Shown here: one piece after another, positions 33,987 to 44,327 of the stretch
How the letters are laid out: each line of letters opens with the position of its first letter
Position numbering within the stretch: position 1 is the stretch's first letter
Assembly (NCBI RefSeq): GCF_030694085.1
Contig: NZ_JAUXZE010000050.1
Coordinates: forward strand, 21,846 to 85,845
Reading direction: 5' to 3'
DNA length: 64,000 nt
Source of the DNA: Tabrizicola sp.
GTDB taxonomy: Bacteria > Pseudomonadota > Alphaproteobacteria > Rhodobacterales > Rhodobacteraceae
Notes under the pieces: model-generated
The model's input: only the letters and a program-made list of their open reading frames with translations
Databases searched by the model: none
Told to the model about the DNA's origin: nothing
Position numbers and translations under genes: made by a program

Positions 33987-35396
33987 ATGATCGCGCTGCT
34001 AAGCACAAATTCGGCCGAAGCCGCCACCTGCCAAGTCATGAACCCTTTTGACGGGACGGTCACTGGACAGGTGACCGTGGCACGTCCGGAAGACCTGCCG
34101 GAGATCATGGCCCGGGCTGCCCAAGGGCAGTCTATCGCGCGCGCGCTGCCACGTCACCGTCGCGCTCATATCCTCGAAACCGCCGCAGCCCTGGTTCAGG
34201 CAAGGGCTGAAAACTTCGCGTGCCAGATCACCGCCGAGGCCGGCAAGACAATTCGTCAGGCCCGAAAAGAGGTCGCACGCTGCATCAATACGCTGAAACT
34301 CTCGGCCGAAGAGGCAAAGCGCGGGGCCGGCGAAGTCATTCCCTTCGATGCCTATGCCGGTTCGGAAAACCGGATGGGCTGGTTCACGCGCGAGCCCCTG
34401 GGGATCATCCTCGCCATTACCCCGTTCAATGATCCGCTCAATCTGGTGGCGCACAAGCTTGGCCCAGCCATCGCCGGGGGGAATTCCATCATTCTGAAAC
34501 CTTCGGAACTTGCGCCGCTGTCGGCTCTGGCACTTGTGGAGGTGCTGATTGAAGCCGGGCTGCCAACCGAAGTGGTGACGCCGGTCGTGGGTGGACCCGA
34601 CCTTGGCAAGGCGCTGGTTGCGGCACGACCGATCCGCATGATCTCGTTCACCGGCGGTTTCGGGACAGGAGAGGCGATCTCGCGTCAGGCAGGGCTGAAG
34701 AAGCTTGCGATGGACCTTGGCGGCAATGCGCCCGTCATCGTCATGGCGGACGCGGCGTTGGGCCAGGCGGTCGAGGCCTGCGTATCGGGGTCATTCTGGG
34801 CGGCGGGGCAGAACTGCATCGGGACCCAACGCATCCTGATCGAGCGTCCGGTCTACGACGCCTTCCGCGCGGCATTTGTCGCCCAGACCGAAGCCTTGCG
34901 CGCCGGCAACCCGCTGGACGAGGCGACCGATGTCGGCCCGATGATAACCGAGGCGGCGGCAGAGCGTGCCGAAAGACTAGTCAACCGCGCGCTGCAGGCC
35001 GGGGCGCGGCTGCTGGCCGGTCATCGGCGCGCAGGCGCGCTTTACCACCCCACGGTCCTGGAAGCCGTCCCGCATGACGTCGCGCTCTGGTGCGAAGAGG
35101 CCTTTGCTCCCGTAGTGACACTGGAACCCTTCGACAGTTTCGATCAGGCCATCGATTTGGCCAACGCGGTCGATTTCAGCCTGCATGCCGGGATATTCAC
35201 CTCGCGGCTCGACCTTGCGCTGGAAGCTTCCAGCCGTATCGAGGCCGGCGGGGTGATGGTGAACGATTCCTCGGACTACCGCTTTGACGCCATGCCTTTC
35301 GGCGGGTTCAAGTATGGCAGTCTTGGCCGCGAAGGCGTGCGATTTGCTTACGAGGAAATGACCCAGCCCCGAGTCGTGTGCATCAACCGGTATTAA
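33987..35396 (+). CDS. doeC: Aspartate-semialdehyde dehydrogenase DoeC (ALDH family)
   Basis: 469 residues, the usual ALDH length. NAD-binding motifs [14 protein letters not shown] and [14 protein letters not shown]; catalytic Cys277 in GQNCIGTQR. The position normally held by the general-base Glu (ELGG) reads MDLGGNAP, so Asp replaces Glu. The expected reaction, oxidation of aspartate semialdehyde to aspartate, is the last step of ectoine degradation; the assignment follows gene order. Confidence 0.85.
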   Translation: MIALLSTNSAEAATCQVMNPFDGTVTGQVTVARPEDLPEIMARAAQGQSIARALPRHRRAHILETAAALVQARAENFACQITAEAGKTIRQARKEVARCINTLKLSAEEAKRGAGEVIPFDAYAGSENRMGWFTREPLGIILAITPFNDPLNLVAHKLGPAIAGGNSIILKPSELAPLSALALVEVLIEAGLPTEVVTPVVGGPDLGKALVAARPIRMISFTGGFGTGEAISRQAGLKKLAMDLGGNAPVIVMADAALGQAVEACVSGSFWAAGQNCIGTQRILIERPVYDAFRAAFVAQTEALRAGNPLDEATDVGPMITEAAAERAERLVNRALQAGARLLAGHRRAGALYHPTVLEAVPHDVALWCEEAFAPVVTLEPFDSFDQAIDLANAVDFSLHAGIFTSRLDLALEASSRIEAGGVMVNDSSDYRFDAMPFGGFKYGSLGREGVRFAYEEMTQPRVVCINRY

Positions 35397-35451
35397 ACAC
35401 AGCGCTTCATTAGAAGCACCTCTATATCTCGCCTGCATAGTAGTCCTTTCA

Positions 35452-36653
35452 TCACTCGGGCAGGTTCCCGTCAGCGAACAGGTTCGGGAACAGACGCTCC
35501 CGGTAGTCGAGAGGGAACGCCAAGCGAACGGGCGTCTTCGGCGATGCGGATGACAGATAGCCGGCCGCAGTCAGCTTGCTCAGGGTGTTGCGTGCCGTGC
35601 GCTCGGATGTCTTGAGCACGATCTGCGCTTCGCCGCGTTCCAGCGCGCCATAGCGAAGGACCGCCGAAATCAGGTCGGGCGCGCGTTTGTCGTCGATGGT
35701 GTCTTCGACCAGACGCCGGTAGCGCTTTTCCAGACCGCCTAGGTCGAAGAGCTTCGCCGAGAAGTTGATCTGATCCAACGTCACCTTCAGGAACCATTCG
35801 CAATAGGTCTACAGGGCGGCCTCGGACAGATTGCCCCGCCCATCGCGATCCCCGCGACGGGGTGTGTCGGCCAGGTCCATCATGCGCTTGTATTCGCCCC
35901 GGTCCGCCAACCCGCGCGCCAGTCCGCGTGAGATAGACCATAGACCCTGGCCACCGATACCAGCCTCGAGTGCCATCGCATGAGACATGAGGCGGCTGAC
36001 CCGCCCGTTGCCGTCGGGAAAAGGGTGGATATAGTTGAGCCGGTGGTGGCCGAGGCGATTGCGATGATCCGTCCGCTCGCCGAGCGGGCCGCGATTTGAA
36101 ATCGCTTGTCGAAGTGGCCCATGAAGGCGGCAACCCGACCCGAGGAGGGGGGAAGATGGCGCCCGACGGCAACTTCGCTATCGCCTTCCTGCCGCATTCG
36201 GCCCGGAATGATCGGCTCCCAAGTCCCATCCGGGTGTTCGGTGCGCCGGAACTCGTCGGGCATCTCACCGTAGAATGCCTTGTGCACCCAGGTGAGGAAG
36301 GCGACGGACGTTGGCCGGGGTAGGGTGCCCTCCCGGTACATCTTGTCGATCGACCGCTGGACGATGACATGGGCGCGGGCTTCCAGTGCCAGGGGACGCG
36401 TCTCGGCCTCCAATTCGGCACCGGCGAGGGCGCGTTCAATGTCGCGGGGGCGCGTGTTGTGCCCCTCGATCAGGTTCGAGTAGTAGCAGTTCATCACCCT
36501 GACCAAATCCGCCAACTCGGCCGCACTATCCGGGTGAAGACCTTGACCAAGGGTTGCTGCTTCGCGCTGGATCTCGACCGAGAGGTCCGCCAGGCTGGCA
36601 GGTATGTGCTCCTCGAAGAAGCAAGGCTCGATCCGGCCGGGTGTCTCAAACAT
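35452..36653 (-). pseudogene. Fic-domain AMPylase-type gene, frameshifted and interrupted
   Basis: Reading leftward from 36653, the N-terminal part holds YYSNLIEGHNT, the (S/T)xxxE(G/N) inhibitory helix motif of class II Fic proteins, and a normal Fic N-domain. Around 36047-36055 one base appears lost: the frame shifts before [16 protein letters not shown], which contains the catalytic HPFx(D/E)GNGR loop. A TAG at 35809-35811 interrupts the following part, which continues with a C-terminal winged helix (KTSERTARNTLSKLTAAGYL) to 35452. It would otherwise be a full-length Fic/winged-helix protein of about 400 residues. Confidence 0.8.
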
Positions 36654-36758
36654 TTCTTGCCGATCTTGCGCCTAAGGAAGTTATAGTGATTGCTATCAGT
36701 TTCGGCCAAGAATTCCAAGATTCTGCCGATGTGCCTTGCCGACCTTCGTTGCCGGTGT

Positions 36759-38306
36759 GGGACCGTTCAATTATCTGGGGTCACGCCGCGCGCCGGAAGA
36801 GCGGCACTGGTACAAAGTGAGAAACGACAGGTAGCTTCGACTGTTTCGGCGATTGGTAGGCGAGGCGGTCTTTGAGGTTGCCGTTGGTAATTGCAACGCG
36901 AACCTGAAAGAGCAGGTTTGCGCCCTTTTCAGTCCAGCGCATCTGCTTTTTTTTGACCATTCGCCTGGCGACAAGGTTGTTGACGCTCGCTTCGGCTGAC
37001 GTCTAGGCGATGCGCTTTCCGGCACGGTACCTCTCTCCATAATTGGCAATCGAGTTGCGATTTTGCTCGATGTAGGTTGTCAGGTTCATCAGGCCCGGTC
37101 GGAACAGGTGGCAGGTGGTGCTGCCAAGGGCCTCCAACTGAGACAGGCGGAGGAGATGATTGATCAAATCAAGAGCCCGGTCTGTCTGGCCATTCCACAG
37201 TAGCCATCGGACTGATTCGACCGTCTCAGCAAGGTTGTCGGGCGCATCTTGAGGTGGTCGCCGCGACACGCTGGCCGCAATCTGCTCAATCGGGCGCAGC
37301 TTCATGGCGATATGAAACCAGTCGAGGATGTGCGTTGCTGGCTGTGGCAACGCGGTCTTCAGACGCTTCAAGCATTCCGCACCGTCCGAGATCACAGTGA
37401 TCTCACCTTTGCCCTGATACCCCAGATATGTGAGCGCATGCAGCGCTTCTGCGCGCATTCTAGTTCGTGATGTCCCCGAAAACGCGAACAGAGTTCCGCC
37501 GTTGCTTCCCACTCCGCCCCGGCTCGCATGACAAATGACGGCTTCGAAACTGCGGGTTTCACGCCCTCTAACTTTCGGAATATGTGCAGTATCGATGCTG
37601 AGAACGAATTCCCGTTCAAGATCACCTGGAAGTGGCAGTTCGCCTTGGCGTCGTTCCCGAGTGTCCAACTTTTCATGGAACATACGCAGCTTATCTTTTT
37701 CTTCCAAACGCCTCCCGACTGCCAGGGTGCGATGCCTAAGGGTCGTGAAGCTCTTCGGGGACTGCTCTGGCAGAAACTCAGCCAGAACATCCGCCGCCGT
37801 TCGGTAGGGCATCATAGCGCCCAACTTAGCGTTCAGCGCCATCAGTTCGGGCGTTGCCCGATCTGGGCAGAGCTCGGAAACAGGGGTGATTGTGAAGTCG
37901 ACGCCGGGGATGCATTGTCTGCATGGGTACAGCCGAGGGCTTGGCACGGTGACAGCGCCGTAGACCGTCTGTATCGTTATGGTCGAGTAATCCTTGATCG
38001 GCCGGGTTCCGCCGCATCCCTGACAATGACGTCGAAACAGAGCATAGAGGGAGCTCTGCTGCTGGACGAGGTGCCGTTGAAGCGATGCCAGAATCGCTTT
38101 GCCGTCATCAATCGAAAGGCCAATGCTACCGTCGGCCAGATCCTCGAAGTTCTTCTCGATTTCAAATTCGCAACGTTGTCCGCGAGTGATCTCGTCGGAC
38201 CCTTCAATACTGATTTTCCAGCGCATTCTGCTTCTCCACTGCAATAGTTCGCAGTGAGTAAAACTCGGTTCGACAGGTTATGCACCCCAGAGAATTGAAC
38301 GGTCCC
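36759..38306 (-). mobile_element. Degenerate IS (about 1.55 kb) with 23-bp inverted ends
   Basis: GGGACCGTTCAATTATCTGG at 36759-36778 (continuing GGT) is repeated in inverse at 38284-38306 with one mismatch. Inside is one transposase gene on the minus strand with a nonsense codon. No target duplication is visible outside the ends, which suggests an old insertion or rearranged flanks. Confidence 0.8.
36781..38244 (-). pseudogene. IS transposase (ISKra4-like, tentative) with in-frame TAG
   Basis: The frame from 38244 runs 413 codons to a TAG at 37003-37005 and then continues in the same frame to a TGA at 36781. Before the stop: a zinc-type CQGC...CRQC pair near residues 75-110, catalytic-looking SIDTAHIPKVRG and ISDGAE, and DWFHIAMKL. 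After it: TSAEASVNNLVARRM and KKKQMRWTEKGANLL, a conserved C-terminus of this transposase type. One substitution therefore split an otherwise full-length gene. Family placement is by resemblance only. Confidence 0.7.
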
Positions 38307-38586
38307 GTCACGGTCTGGCGGAGTACCGGATGCTGACCATCTGAGTGGTCCAGTCGGCGCTGTTAAGCACCGAATGTACGAAAGAGGTCCGTCGAAAGAG
38401 ACAACTGAGCCGGTTCTTGCGTGAGTCCACCCCGCAACTTCGAGTATTGCGGCAAGCCTAAAGAGCGGAAATGGAATGAACGGCGAAATGACAGTCTGAA
38501 TTGGCCGATTGGCACAAAATCAGAAAAGAAGTCCTGCGACCGCATGCTCAGAGGAGTTCCAAGACTTCAATTGGTCCATTGCAAGG
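38307..38586. other. Stretch without a supported gene
   Basis: No frame with recognisable motif or ribosome binding site between the IS end and the ribH terminator. Confidence 0.45.
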
Positions 38587-38616
38587 AAATCCGTGTCTCA
38601 TGGCAGACACGGATTT
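38587..38616 (-). terminator. Rho-independent-type hairpin after ribH
   Basis: AAATCCGTGTCT (38587-38598), loop of 6, AGACACGGATTT (38605-38616): a perfect 12-bp stem starting 10 bp beyond the ribH stop. The A/T ends give a short T-run in either direction, so it may serve both strands. Confidence 0.8.
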
Positions 38617-38625
38617 CGATGAAAT

Positions 38626-39063
38626 CTAGAGTCCTAACCCCGCGACCATACGGACCGCATGCGCCGCCTCGGCACCCTTCTTGCGGAAGTGTTCATAGAA
38701 GAACGCGTGATGCTCGGGTGTGCTGTGGAACTTGTGCGGGGTCAGGCTTACCGAGAAAGTCGGGACGCCTGTCGCAAGCTGTGCGTCCATGAGGCCAGTC
38801 ACGACCGCCTGAGCCACAAATTCGTGGCGATAGATGCCGCTGTCGACCACCAGGGCGGCGGCCACGATGGCATCATACTTTCCGCTTTCGCCCAGCTTCT
38901 TGGCTAAGAGCGGCATTTCAAAAGCGCCGGGGACATCTAGGGCCGTGATATTCACGGATTGGCCGGCCTCGGCCATGCCAGCCTCGAAGCCCACCAGAGC
39001 CTGATCGACGATATCGGCATGCCAACGCGCCTTGATGAAGGCAACTTCGATGGTCTTGGTCAT
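38626..39063 (-). CDS. ribH: 6,7-dimethyl-8-ribityllumazine synthase (RibH2 type)
   Basis: 145 residues from the ATG at 39063, with AGGAGG upstream. It joins 5-amino-6-ribitylaminouracil with dihydroxybutanone phosphate in riboflavin synthesis. VPGAFEMPLLAKKL and VVDSGIYRHEFVAQAV are lumazine-synthase motifs, and the C-terminal TPHKFHSTPEHHAFFYEHF region is typical of the alphaproteobacterial RibH2 (Brucella/Mesorhizobium type II) form. A single gene under an FMN riboswitch, with its own terminator; other rib genes are absent. Confidence 0.9.
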   Translation of the reverse strand: MTKTIEVAFIKARWHADIVDQALVGFEAGMAEAGQSVNITALDVPGAFEMPLLAKKLGESGKYDAIVAAALVVDSGIYRHEFVAQAVVTGLMDAQLATGVPTFSVSLTPHKFHSTPEHHAFFYEHFRKKGAEAAHAVRMVAGLGL

Positions 39064-39133
39064 TTGGAACCTCCTGAGTTCAGAATGGTCCCAAGGCGAT
39101 ACCGAACGCAGCGGCGCAGGCACCGTTGCGTCC

Positions 39134-39254
<121 letters not shown>

Positions 39255-39420
39255 GTCAGTGTTATTGCCGCATTCGGGTCAATCGGCAAGGCCCGTCCTG
39301 CAAAAACTACCAGTGTCAGTGCGAGGACAGAACTTCCGCTTTCTGAACGTGGGCTGGGCACTGCTTTTCGCCTGTCAGATCTCTTGTGACGCCTTGGTTG
39401 CGTTGGAAACTTCTGGAAAT

Positions 39421-40032
39421 TCAGGGCCTGGTCCTGGCTGCTGATGCAATGATATTGATAAGCATTGCTGCTGAAATCGCGCCAGGGTCGGGATGGCCAA
39501 GAGAGCGTTCCTGCAGCCGCTCGGCCCGACCCATCCGGGCGATCATGCCAGATGTTGCCTTGGCTCCCTCATTTGCACGATTGGACACGGTGGTGGTGTC
39601 GGCACCCGACAGGACGGCTTCAGCCGCCGGATCCCAGGCGTCCAGCATGGTTTTCTGTCCGGGCTCGGCCTTGCCGCGATGCACGATGCCATCCCGGATG
39701 GCAGGGACAATCTGCAGCAAGTTTTCGCGTAAGATCGCGTTGACGGGGCCAAGCGCCTTGCCCGCCCGCAGAAAGCCTGTCGCGTAAAGCGGGCCTGACG
39801 AGGCACCAATCGCATTGAGGAAGGCCTTAGCGGCGGCGTTGCAGATGTCCTGCAGTGTGCCCTCGGTCTCGGCGGCGGCCTTTGCGGCGGCGGACATGCC
39901 TTGCTCCATCGCGATGCCGTGGTCGCCGTCACCTATGGCGCCATCCAGCGCGCAAAGGGCGTCGCGTTCGGCAGCCATCTTGGCAGCAAATGCAGCAAAA
40001 AGCGCCCTGAGGTCGGTTGTGGTGAAGTCCAT
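39421..40032 (-). CDS. dhaL: Dihydroxyacetone kinase subunit DhaL
   Basis: 203 residues from the ATG at 40032. All-helical nucleotide-binding subunit with the Mg-coordinating motif AIGDGDHGIAM and GASSGPLYATGFLRAG. It starts 4 bp after dhaK. In PTS-dependent systems DhaL-ADP is rephosphorylated by DhaM, and no dhaM is present here. Last gene of the eryR-tpi-rpi-fbp-fba-dhaK-dhaL operon, so a C4 ketose may be the real substrate (inference). Confidence 0.9.
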   Translation of the reverse strand: MDFTTTDLRALFAAFAAKMAAERDALCALDGAIGDGDHGIAMEQGMSAAAKAAAETEGTLQDICNAAAKAFLNAIGASSGPLYATGFLRAGKALGPVNAILRENLLQIVPAIRDGIVHRGKAEPGQKTMLDAWDPAAEAVLSGADTTTVSNRANEGAKATSGMIARMGRAERLQERSLGHPDPGAISAAMLINIIASAARTRP

Positions 40033-40036
40033 TGCC

Positions 40037-41038
40037 CTACCCTTGCCGAAACATTGCACAGTCACAGGGATGGTCGATCAGCGGGATCAGTTCGTCATCC
40101 AGATGCATCAGCGTGATGGACGCGCCCGCCATGTCCAGCGAGGTGCAATAGAGGCCGACAAGCGCCTTGTGAACCGTCAGCCCCGCGTGCGCCAGGCGCT
40201 GTGCAACGCGGGCGTGCAGGATGTAAAGCTCCATCAGCGGGGTCGCGCCAAGGGAATTGACCAGTACGGCCACCTTGTCCCCCCTTGCGGCGTTCATTTC
40301 GGTCAGAAGTGCATCCATGATCTCGTCGCCCACGTCATCGGCCGGGCGCAGCGGGCCGCGACGGACGCCGGGTTCGCCGTGGATGCCCATGCCGATCTCC
40401 ATCTCTCCGATGGGCAGGTCAAAACTGGGGCGGCGGGTCTGGGGCAGCGAACAGGACGACAGCGCCACGCCCATCGTAAAGGTGCGCGCGTTGGCATGGC
40501 GGGCGATACGTTCGACCTCGTCCAATGGCAACATCAGGTCGGCGGCGGCCCCGGCAGCCTTGAAGATGAACACGTTGCCGGCCACGCCCCGGCGCTTTTC
40601 GCGGGTGGGAGAGGAGGCGATGTCATCGGTGGTCAGCACCGTCCGGGCCTCGACGCCCTCCATCTCCAGCAGTTCGGCGGCCATGTCGAAGTTCATGACG
40701 TCGCCCGCATAGTTGCCATACATGAACAGCACGCCCGCCCCGCCGTTGGCAGCCAGGGCGGCATCGACGGCGGGTTGCGGCGGGGGCGAGGCGAAGACGT
40801 TGCCGACGGCACAGGCATCGGCCAGCCCCTTGCCGACATAGCCCAGAAACGTCGGCTCGTGCCCCGAACCGCCGCCAATCACCAGCGCCACTTTGCCGGG
40901 ACGCGGCCCGTGACGCGCAATTACGGCGCGGGGCGCGTGATCGGGTCGCCAAAGGTGGTCCGAATGCGCGGCCAGAATGCCGGAAAGCATCTCGTCAACC
41001 GCCGCGTTGCCGTCATTGATCAGCTTCTGTGTCAGCAT
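40037..41038 (-). CDS. dhaK: Dihydroxyacetone kinase subunit DhaK
   Basis: 333 residues. The Gly-rich loop VIGGGSGHEPTF and the substrate-anchoring His220 in GMGIHGEPG, which forms a hemiaminal with the ketose carbonyl, are intact. It should phosphorylate dihydroxyacetone or a similar short ketose such as erythrulose with DhaL. 44 bp downstream of the aldolase gene. Confidence 0.92.
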   Translation of the reverse strand: MLTQKLINDGNAAVDEMLSGILAAHSDHLWRPDHAPRAVIARHGPRPGKVALVIGGGSGHEPTFLGYVGKGLADACAVGNVFASPPPQPAVDAALAANGGAGVLFMYGNYAGDVMNFDMAAELLEMEGVEARTVLTTDDIASSPTREKRRGVAGNVFIFKAAGAAADLMLPLDEVERIARHANARTFTMGVALSSCSLPQTRRPSFDLPIGEMEIGMGIHGEPGVRRGPLRPADDVGDEIMDALLTEMNAARGDKVAVLVNSLGATPLMELYILHARVAQRLAHAGLTVHKALVGLYCTSLDMAGASITLMHLDDELIPLIDHPCDCAMFRQG

Positions 41039-41082
41039 GGCGTCCTCCGTCCCGGCAAGTCTAGCGGCGCTTGTTGCGGGCG

Positions 41083-42117
41083 TCAGTAGCGTTTTGCCAT
41101 CGCGTCGACCGGCAGCGTGCGGATCTTGCTGGCGTGACCTGCGGTCCCAAAGGCTTCGAACCGCTGGCGGACAACGTCCTGCATCAGCGCCATCGCCGCT
41201 TTGAGGTATTTGCGCGGGTCGAACTCTGCCGGATCGTCGGCCAGTGTCTTGCGGATCGCGGCGGTCATTGCAAGGCGGTTGTCGGTGTCGATGTTTACCT
41301 TGCGCACGCCCGATCGGATGCCGCGCTGGATCTCTTCGACCGGGACGCCCCAGGTCGGTCTGATGTCACCACCATAGCTGTTGATGATCGCCTGAAGATC
41401 CTCAGGTACGCTGGACGATCCGTGCATGACCAAATGGGTGTTCGGCAGCCGGTGATGGATTTCCTCAATCACATGCATTACCAGAATGTCGCCGTCGGGT
41501 TTGCGGTTGAACTTGTAGGCGCCGTGACTGGTGCCCATGGCGATGGCCAGCGCGTCCACGCCGGTTTCCGCCACGAACCGCTCGGCCTCGGCCGGGTCGG
41601 TCAGAAGCTGGTCGTGCGACAGTTTCTCGGTCGCACCGTGGCCGTCTTCCTGATCGCCCATCCCGGTTTCCAAGCTGCCCAGAACTCCCAGTTCGCCTTC
41701 GACCGAGACGCCGCAGGCATGGGCCATCTGGACCACGCTGGCAGTGATGTCGCGGTTGTAGGCATAGTCGGCAGGGGTCTTGCCGTCATCTTTCAGGCTG
41801 CCGTCCATCATGACGGAGGTGAAACCGTTCTGGATCGCCGTGGCGCAGGTCGCAAGGTTGTTGCCGTGGTCGAGATGCATGCAGACCGGGATGTCGGGAT
41901 ACATTTCGGTCAGCCCGTCGATCAGCCGGGCCAGCACACGGTCACCGGCATAGGCCCGGGCGCCACGGCTGGCTTGCAGGATCACCGGCGCGTCGCAGGC
42001 CTTGGCGGCGGCCATGATCGCCAGCCCCTGTTCCATGTTCGAGATGTTGAAGGCGGGCACGCCGTAGGAATGATCGGCGGCATGGTCAAGAAGCTGGCGA
42101 AGTGTGATGCGGGCCAT
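41083..42117 (-). CDS. fba: Class II fructose/sedoheptulose-bisphosphate aldolase
   Basis: 344 residues from the ATG at 42117 with AGGAC upstream; the longer frame is unsupported. Zn-dependent aldolase: catalytic Asp and Zn His in CMHLDHGNN, Zn ligands in VEGELGVLG and HGSSSVPED, phosphate-binding [11 protein letters not shown]. Length and motifs match the CbbA clade used for both C6 and C7 bisphosphates. 8 bp after fbp. Confidence 0.93.
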   Translation of the reverse strand: MARITLRQLLDHAADHSYGVPAFNISNMEQGLAIMAAAKACDAPVILQASRGARAYAGDRVLARLIDGLTEMYPDIPVCMHLDHGNNLATCATAIQNGFTSVMMDGSLKDDGKTPADYAYNRDITASVVQMAHACGVSVEGELGVLGSLETGMGDQEDGHGATEKLSHDQLLTDPAEAERFVAETGVDALAIAMGTSHGAYKFNRKPDGDILVMHVIEEIHHRLPNTHLVMHGSSSVPEDLQAIINSYGGDIRPTWGVPVEEIQRGIRSGVRKVNIDTDNRLAMTAAIRKTLADDPAEFDPRKYLKAAMALMQDVVRQRFEAFGTAGHASKIRTLPVDAMAKRY

Positions 42118-42125
42118 GGAATGTC

Positions 42126-43094
42126 CTATTGCGAAAGATAGCGGGCGATGGTGGCGACTTCGTCCTTGCAGCCGAAGACCAGGGGTGTGTTCTCGTGAGG
42201 ACTGGCGGGCAGTCGGTCGAGGATCGGGGACAGGCCGTCCGTCGCAGCACCCCCGGCCTGTTCGACAAGAAAGGCGATGGGGCAGGCCTCGTAAAGGGTG
42301 CGCAGGCGGCCGTTCTCGTATCCCTTGCGGCGGTCGGACGGGTAGAGGAAGCAGCCACCCAGCAGCAGAATCCGGTGCAATTCGCCCACGGCGGCGGCAA
42401 GCCAGCGCATGTTGAAGTTGCGGCCGCGCGGGCCGTCCTTGCCAAGGCGAAGGTCGCGCGCCCAGGCTTGCAGGCCAGGATGCCAATGCCGTTCGTTCGA
42501 GGCGTTGTAGGCGATGGTCTTGGCCTGTTCCGGCAGGCGCAGGTTTTCGTGGGTCAGGCGGAAGCGAGACTGTGAGGGGTCGAGCGTGGCGATGTGGGTC
42601 CCGTTACCAGTGGAAAAGCCGAAGTCGCAGGAATGGCCGAAGGAGGCGTAGCCTGCGGCCCGGATGCTGCGGCCCGTGCGCAGGAAGCCCTCTGGCGCGG
42701 CGGGAAGGACTGTAAAGAGAAGGCCGAGCGGCGCGCCGATGCCGATGGAGCCGGAGCCGTCGATCGGATCGATCGCCACGTCGAAGGCGGCGCCGGGGTT
42801 CAGGGTGATGACCGCATCGGCTTCCTCGGACAGGACGCGACCAACGCCGGCCGCACGAAGGGCCGCAAGCATGTGGTCATGCGCGCCCACGTCCAGCGCC
42901 TTTTGCCGGTCGCCGCTGTCGTTCACCCCAACAATGGCCGTGGGGTCGCCGTAGATCCGCCCCTCGGCCAGACGGGCAGCAAGCGGCGGGACAGCCTGCG
43001 CGATGGCGCGGACAATCTCTGACGGGCCACCTTCGGGCAAATAGTCCTCTAGCGACGTGCCGGTGGGCGCGCCGTCATTCGGCAACCGCAGCAT
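42126..43094 (-). CDS. fbp: Class I fructose-1,6-bisphosphatase
   Basis: 322 residues. The metal-binding signature DPIDGSGSI near residue 108 and LSEEADAV identify the class I FBPase/inositol-phosphatase superfamily; [19 protein letters not shown] is the substrate-binding region. It would pull triose phosphate made from the polyol toward fructose 6-phosphate. 9 bp after rpiB in the seven-gene operon. Confidence 0.92.
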   Translation of the reverse strand: MLRLPNDGAPTGTSLEDYLPEGGPSEIVRAIAQAVPPLAARLAEGRIYGDPTAIVGVNDSGDRQKALDVGAHDHMLAALRAAGVGRVLSEEADAVITLNPGAAFDVAIDPIDGSGSIGIGAPLGLLFTVLPAAPEGFLRTGRSIRAAGYASFGHSCDFGFSTGNGTHIATLDPSQSRFRLTHENLRLPEQAKTIAYNASNERHWHPGLQAWARDLRLGKDGPRGRNFNMRWLAAAVGELHRILLLGGCFLYPSDRRKGYENGRLRTLYEACPIAFLVEQAGGAATDGLSPILDRLPASPHENTPLVFGCKDEVATIARYLSQ

Positions 43095-43103
43095 GGGGAC
43101 CTC

Positions 43104-43565
43104 TCAAGGTTTGGAGTATTTGGCGTCGACGTCGTCGATGGCGTTGACGTTGCCCGCCGACTTGCCAGCGGCGTCAAAGTTCATCGTTTCAGCCAGCCAG
43201 GCATCGGCAATGGCCTTGGCCAGCTCCGTCCCGATCACCCGCGCGCCCATGGTGATGATCTGGGCGTTGTTCGACAGGGCCGCGCGTTCGGCGGAATAGG
43301 TGTCATGGGTCAGCGCGGCGCGGATGCCCGGAACCTTGTTCGCCGCGATGCAGACGCCGATGCCGGTGCCGCAGACGAGGATCGCGCGGTCGTACTTTCC
43401 GGCCTTCACCTCGTTCGCCACCCGGTCCGAGAGGTTCGCGTAGAAGGGGTCGAGCGCGTCGCCGATGCGGCTGACCTCGGTCACCTCGTGCTTGGTCTTC
43501 AGATGCTCGGCCAGCACCTTGGCCAGTCCTTCGCCCGCAGAATCGCCTGCGATTGCCAGTTTCAT
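43104..43565 (-). CDS. eryI: RpiB-type isomerase, probable EryI (D-erythrose-4-P isomerase)
   Basis: 153 residues of the RpiB/LacAB family, with catalytic Cys65 in [13 protein letters not shown] and the His in [16 protein letters not shown]. In Brucella the RpiB homologue encoded with tpiA2 in the ery locus is EryI, which forms D-erythrose 4-phosphate. The same tpi-rpiB pairing here supports that role rather than ribose 5-phosphate isomerisation. Confidence 0.88.
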   Translation of the reverse strand: MKLAIAGDSAGEGLAKVLAEHLKTKHEVTEVSRIGDALDPFYANLSDRVANEVKAGKYDRAILVCGTGIGVCIAANKVPGIRAALTHDTYSAERAALSNNAQIITMGARVIGTELAKAIADAWLAETMNFDAAGKSAGNVNAIDDVDAKYSKP

Positions 43566-43574
43566 GTCATACCC

Positions 43575-44327
43575 TCACAGTTTGGCGGCGCATTTCGCCA
43601 GGATGTCGAGGTAGCCCGCGACATTCCAGGCCGAACGCCCGATGAAAAGCCCGTCGACATGCGGGCATTGGATAAGCTCTTCACAGTTCTGCGGATTGAC
43701 CGAGCCGCCGTAAAGGCAGGCGACCTTGCGGTTCAGCACATCCTGCGCGACAGCGATGATCTCGGCATGGCGCGCGTCGGCATAGTCGCTGGTCGCCGGG
43801 ATGCCGTTCACGCCGATGGCCCAGACAGGCTCATAGGCCAGCAGGATGTCAGCCTGTTTCTGCGCCCCGGTCAGTTTTGAGAGCGCACCCCGGACCTGGG
43901 TTTCCAGCACCTCCGGCGCGCGGCCCGCCTGCCGTTCGGCAAGCGTCTCGCCAATGCAGATCAGCGGGATCAGCCCGTGGCGGACGGCGGCCTCGGCCTT
44001 GAGGCCCACGGTTTCGTCCGTCTCGCCGAAATGCTCGCGGCGTTCGGAATGGCCAAGCTCGACGATGTCGAGCCCGCAGTCCTTAAGCATCACCGGCGAG
44101 ACCTCGCCCGTCCAAGCGCCCTCATCCGCCCAATGCATGTTCTGCGCGCCGACCTTGACGCGGGTGGCCGCCAGCATCGCCTTGACCTCGCGGACCGCGG
44201 TTAAGGGGGGGATGACGAAGGGCTGGATGCGCGGGTCGATGGCGGCCCCGAGAAGCCCCTCGGCAAAGGCACGGGCCTCGGCCAGCGTCTTGTTCATCTT
44301 CCAACTGGTACCGATCCAGTGCGTCAT
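43575..44327 (-). CDS. eryH: TpiA2-type isomerase, probable EryH
   Basis: 250 residues with triose-phosphate isomerase catalytic residues: Lys10 (SWKMN), His93 (ELGHSERR) and Glu166 (AYEPVWAIG), plus phosphate-binding LYGGSVNP. Its place between a DeoR regulator and rpiB matches TpiA2/EryH, the D-3-tetrulose-4-phosphate isomerase of erythritol catabolism. Its start overlaps the regulator stop by 4 bp. Confidence 0.88.
   Translation of the reverse strand: MTHWIGTSWKMNKTLAEARAFAEGLLGAAIDPRIQPFVIPPLTAVREVKAMLAATRVKVGAQNMHWADEGAWTGEVSPVMLKDCGLDIVELGHSERREHFGETDETVGLKAEAAVRHGLIPLICIGETLAERQAGRAPEVLETQVRGALSKLTGAQKQADILLAYEPVWAIGVNGIPATSDYADARHAEIIAVAQDVLNRKVACLYGGSVNPQNCEELIQCPHVDGLFIGRSAWNVAGYLDILAKCAAKL

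Noticed and set aside
42117..42486. N-terminal extension of the aldolase
   Set aside because: It overlaps the fbp coding sequence on the same strand in another frame; the ATG at 42117 has a binding site and gives the normal family length.
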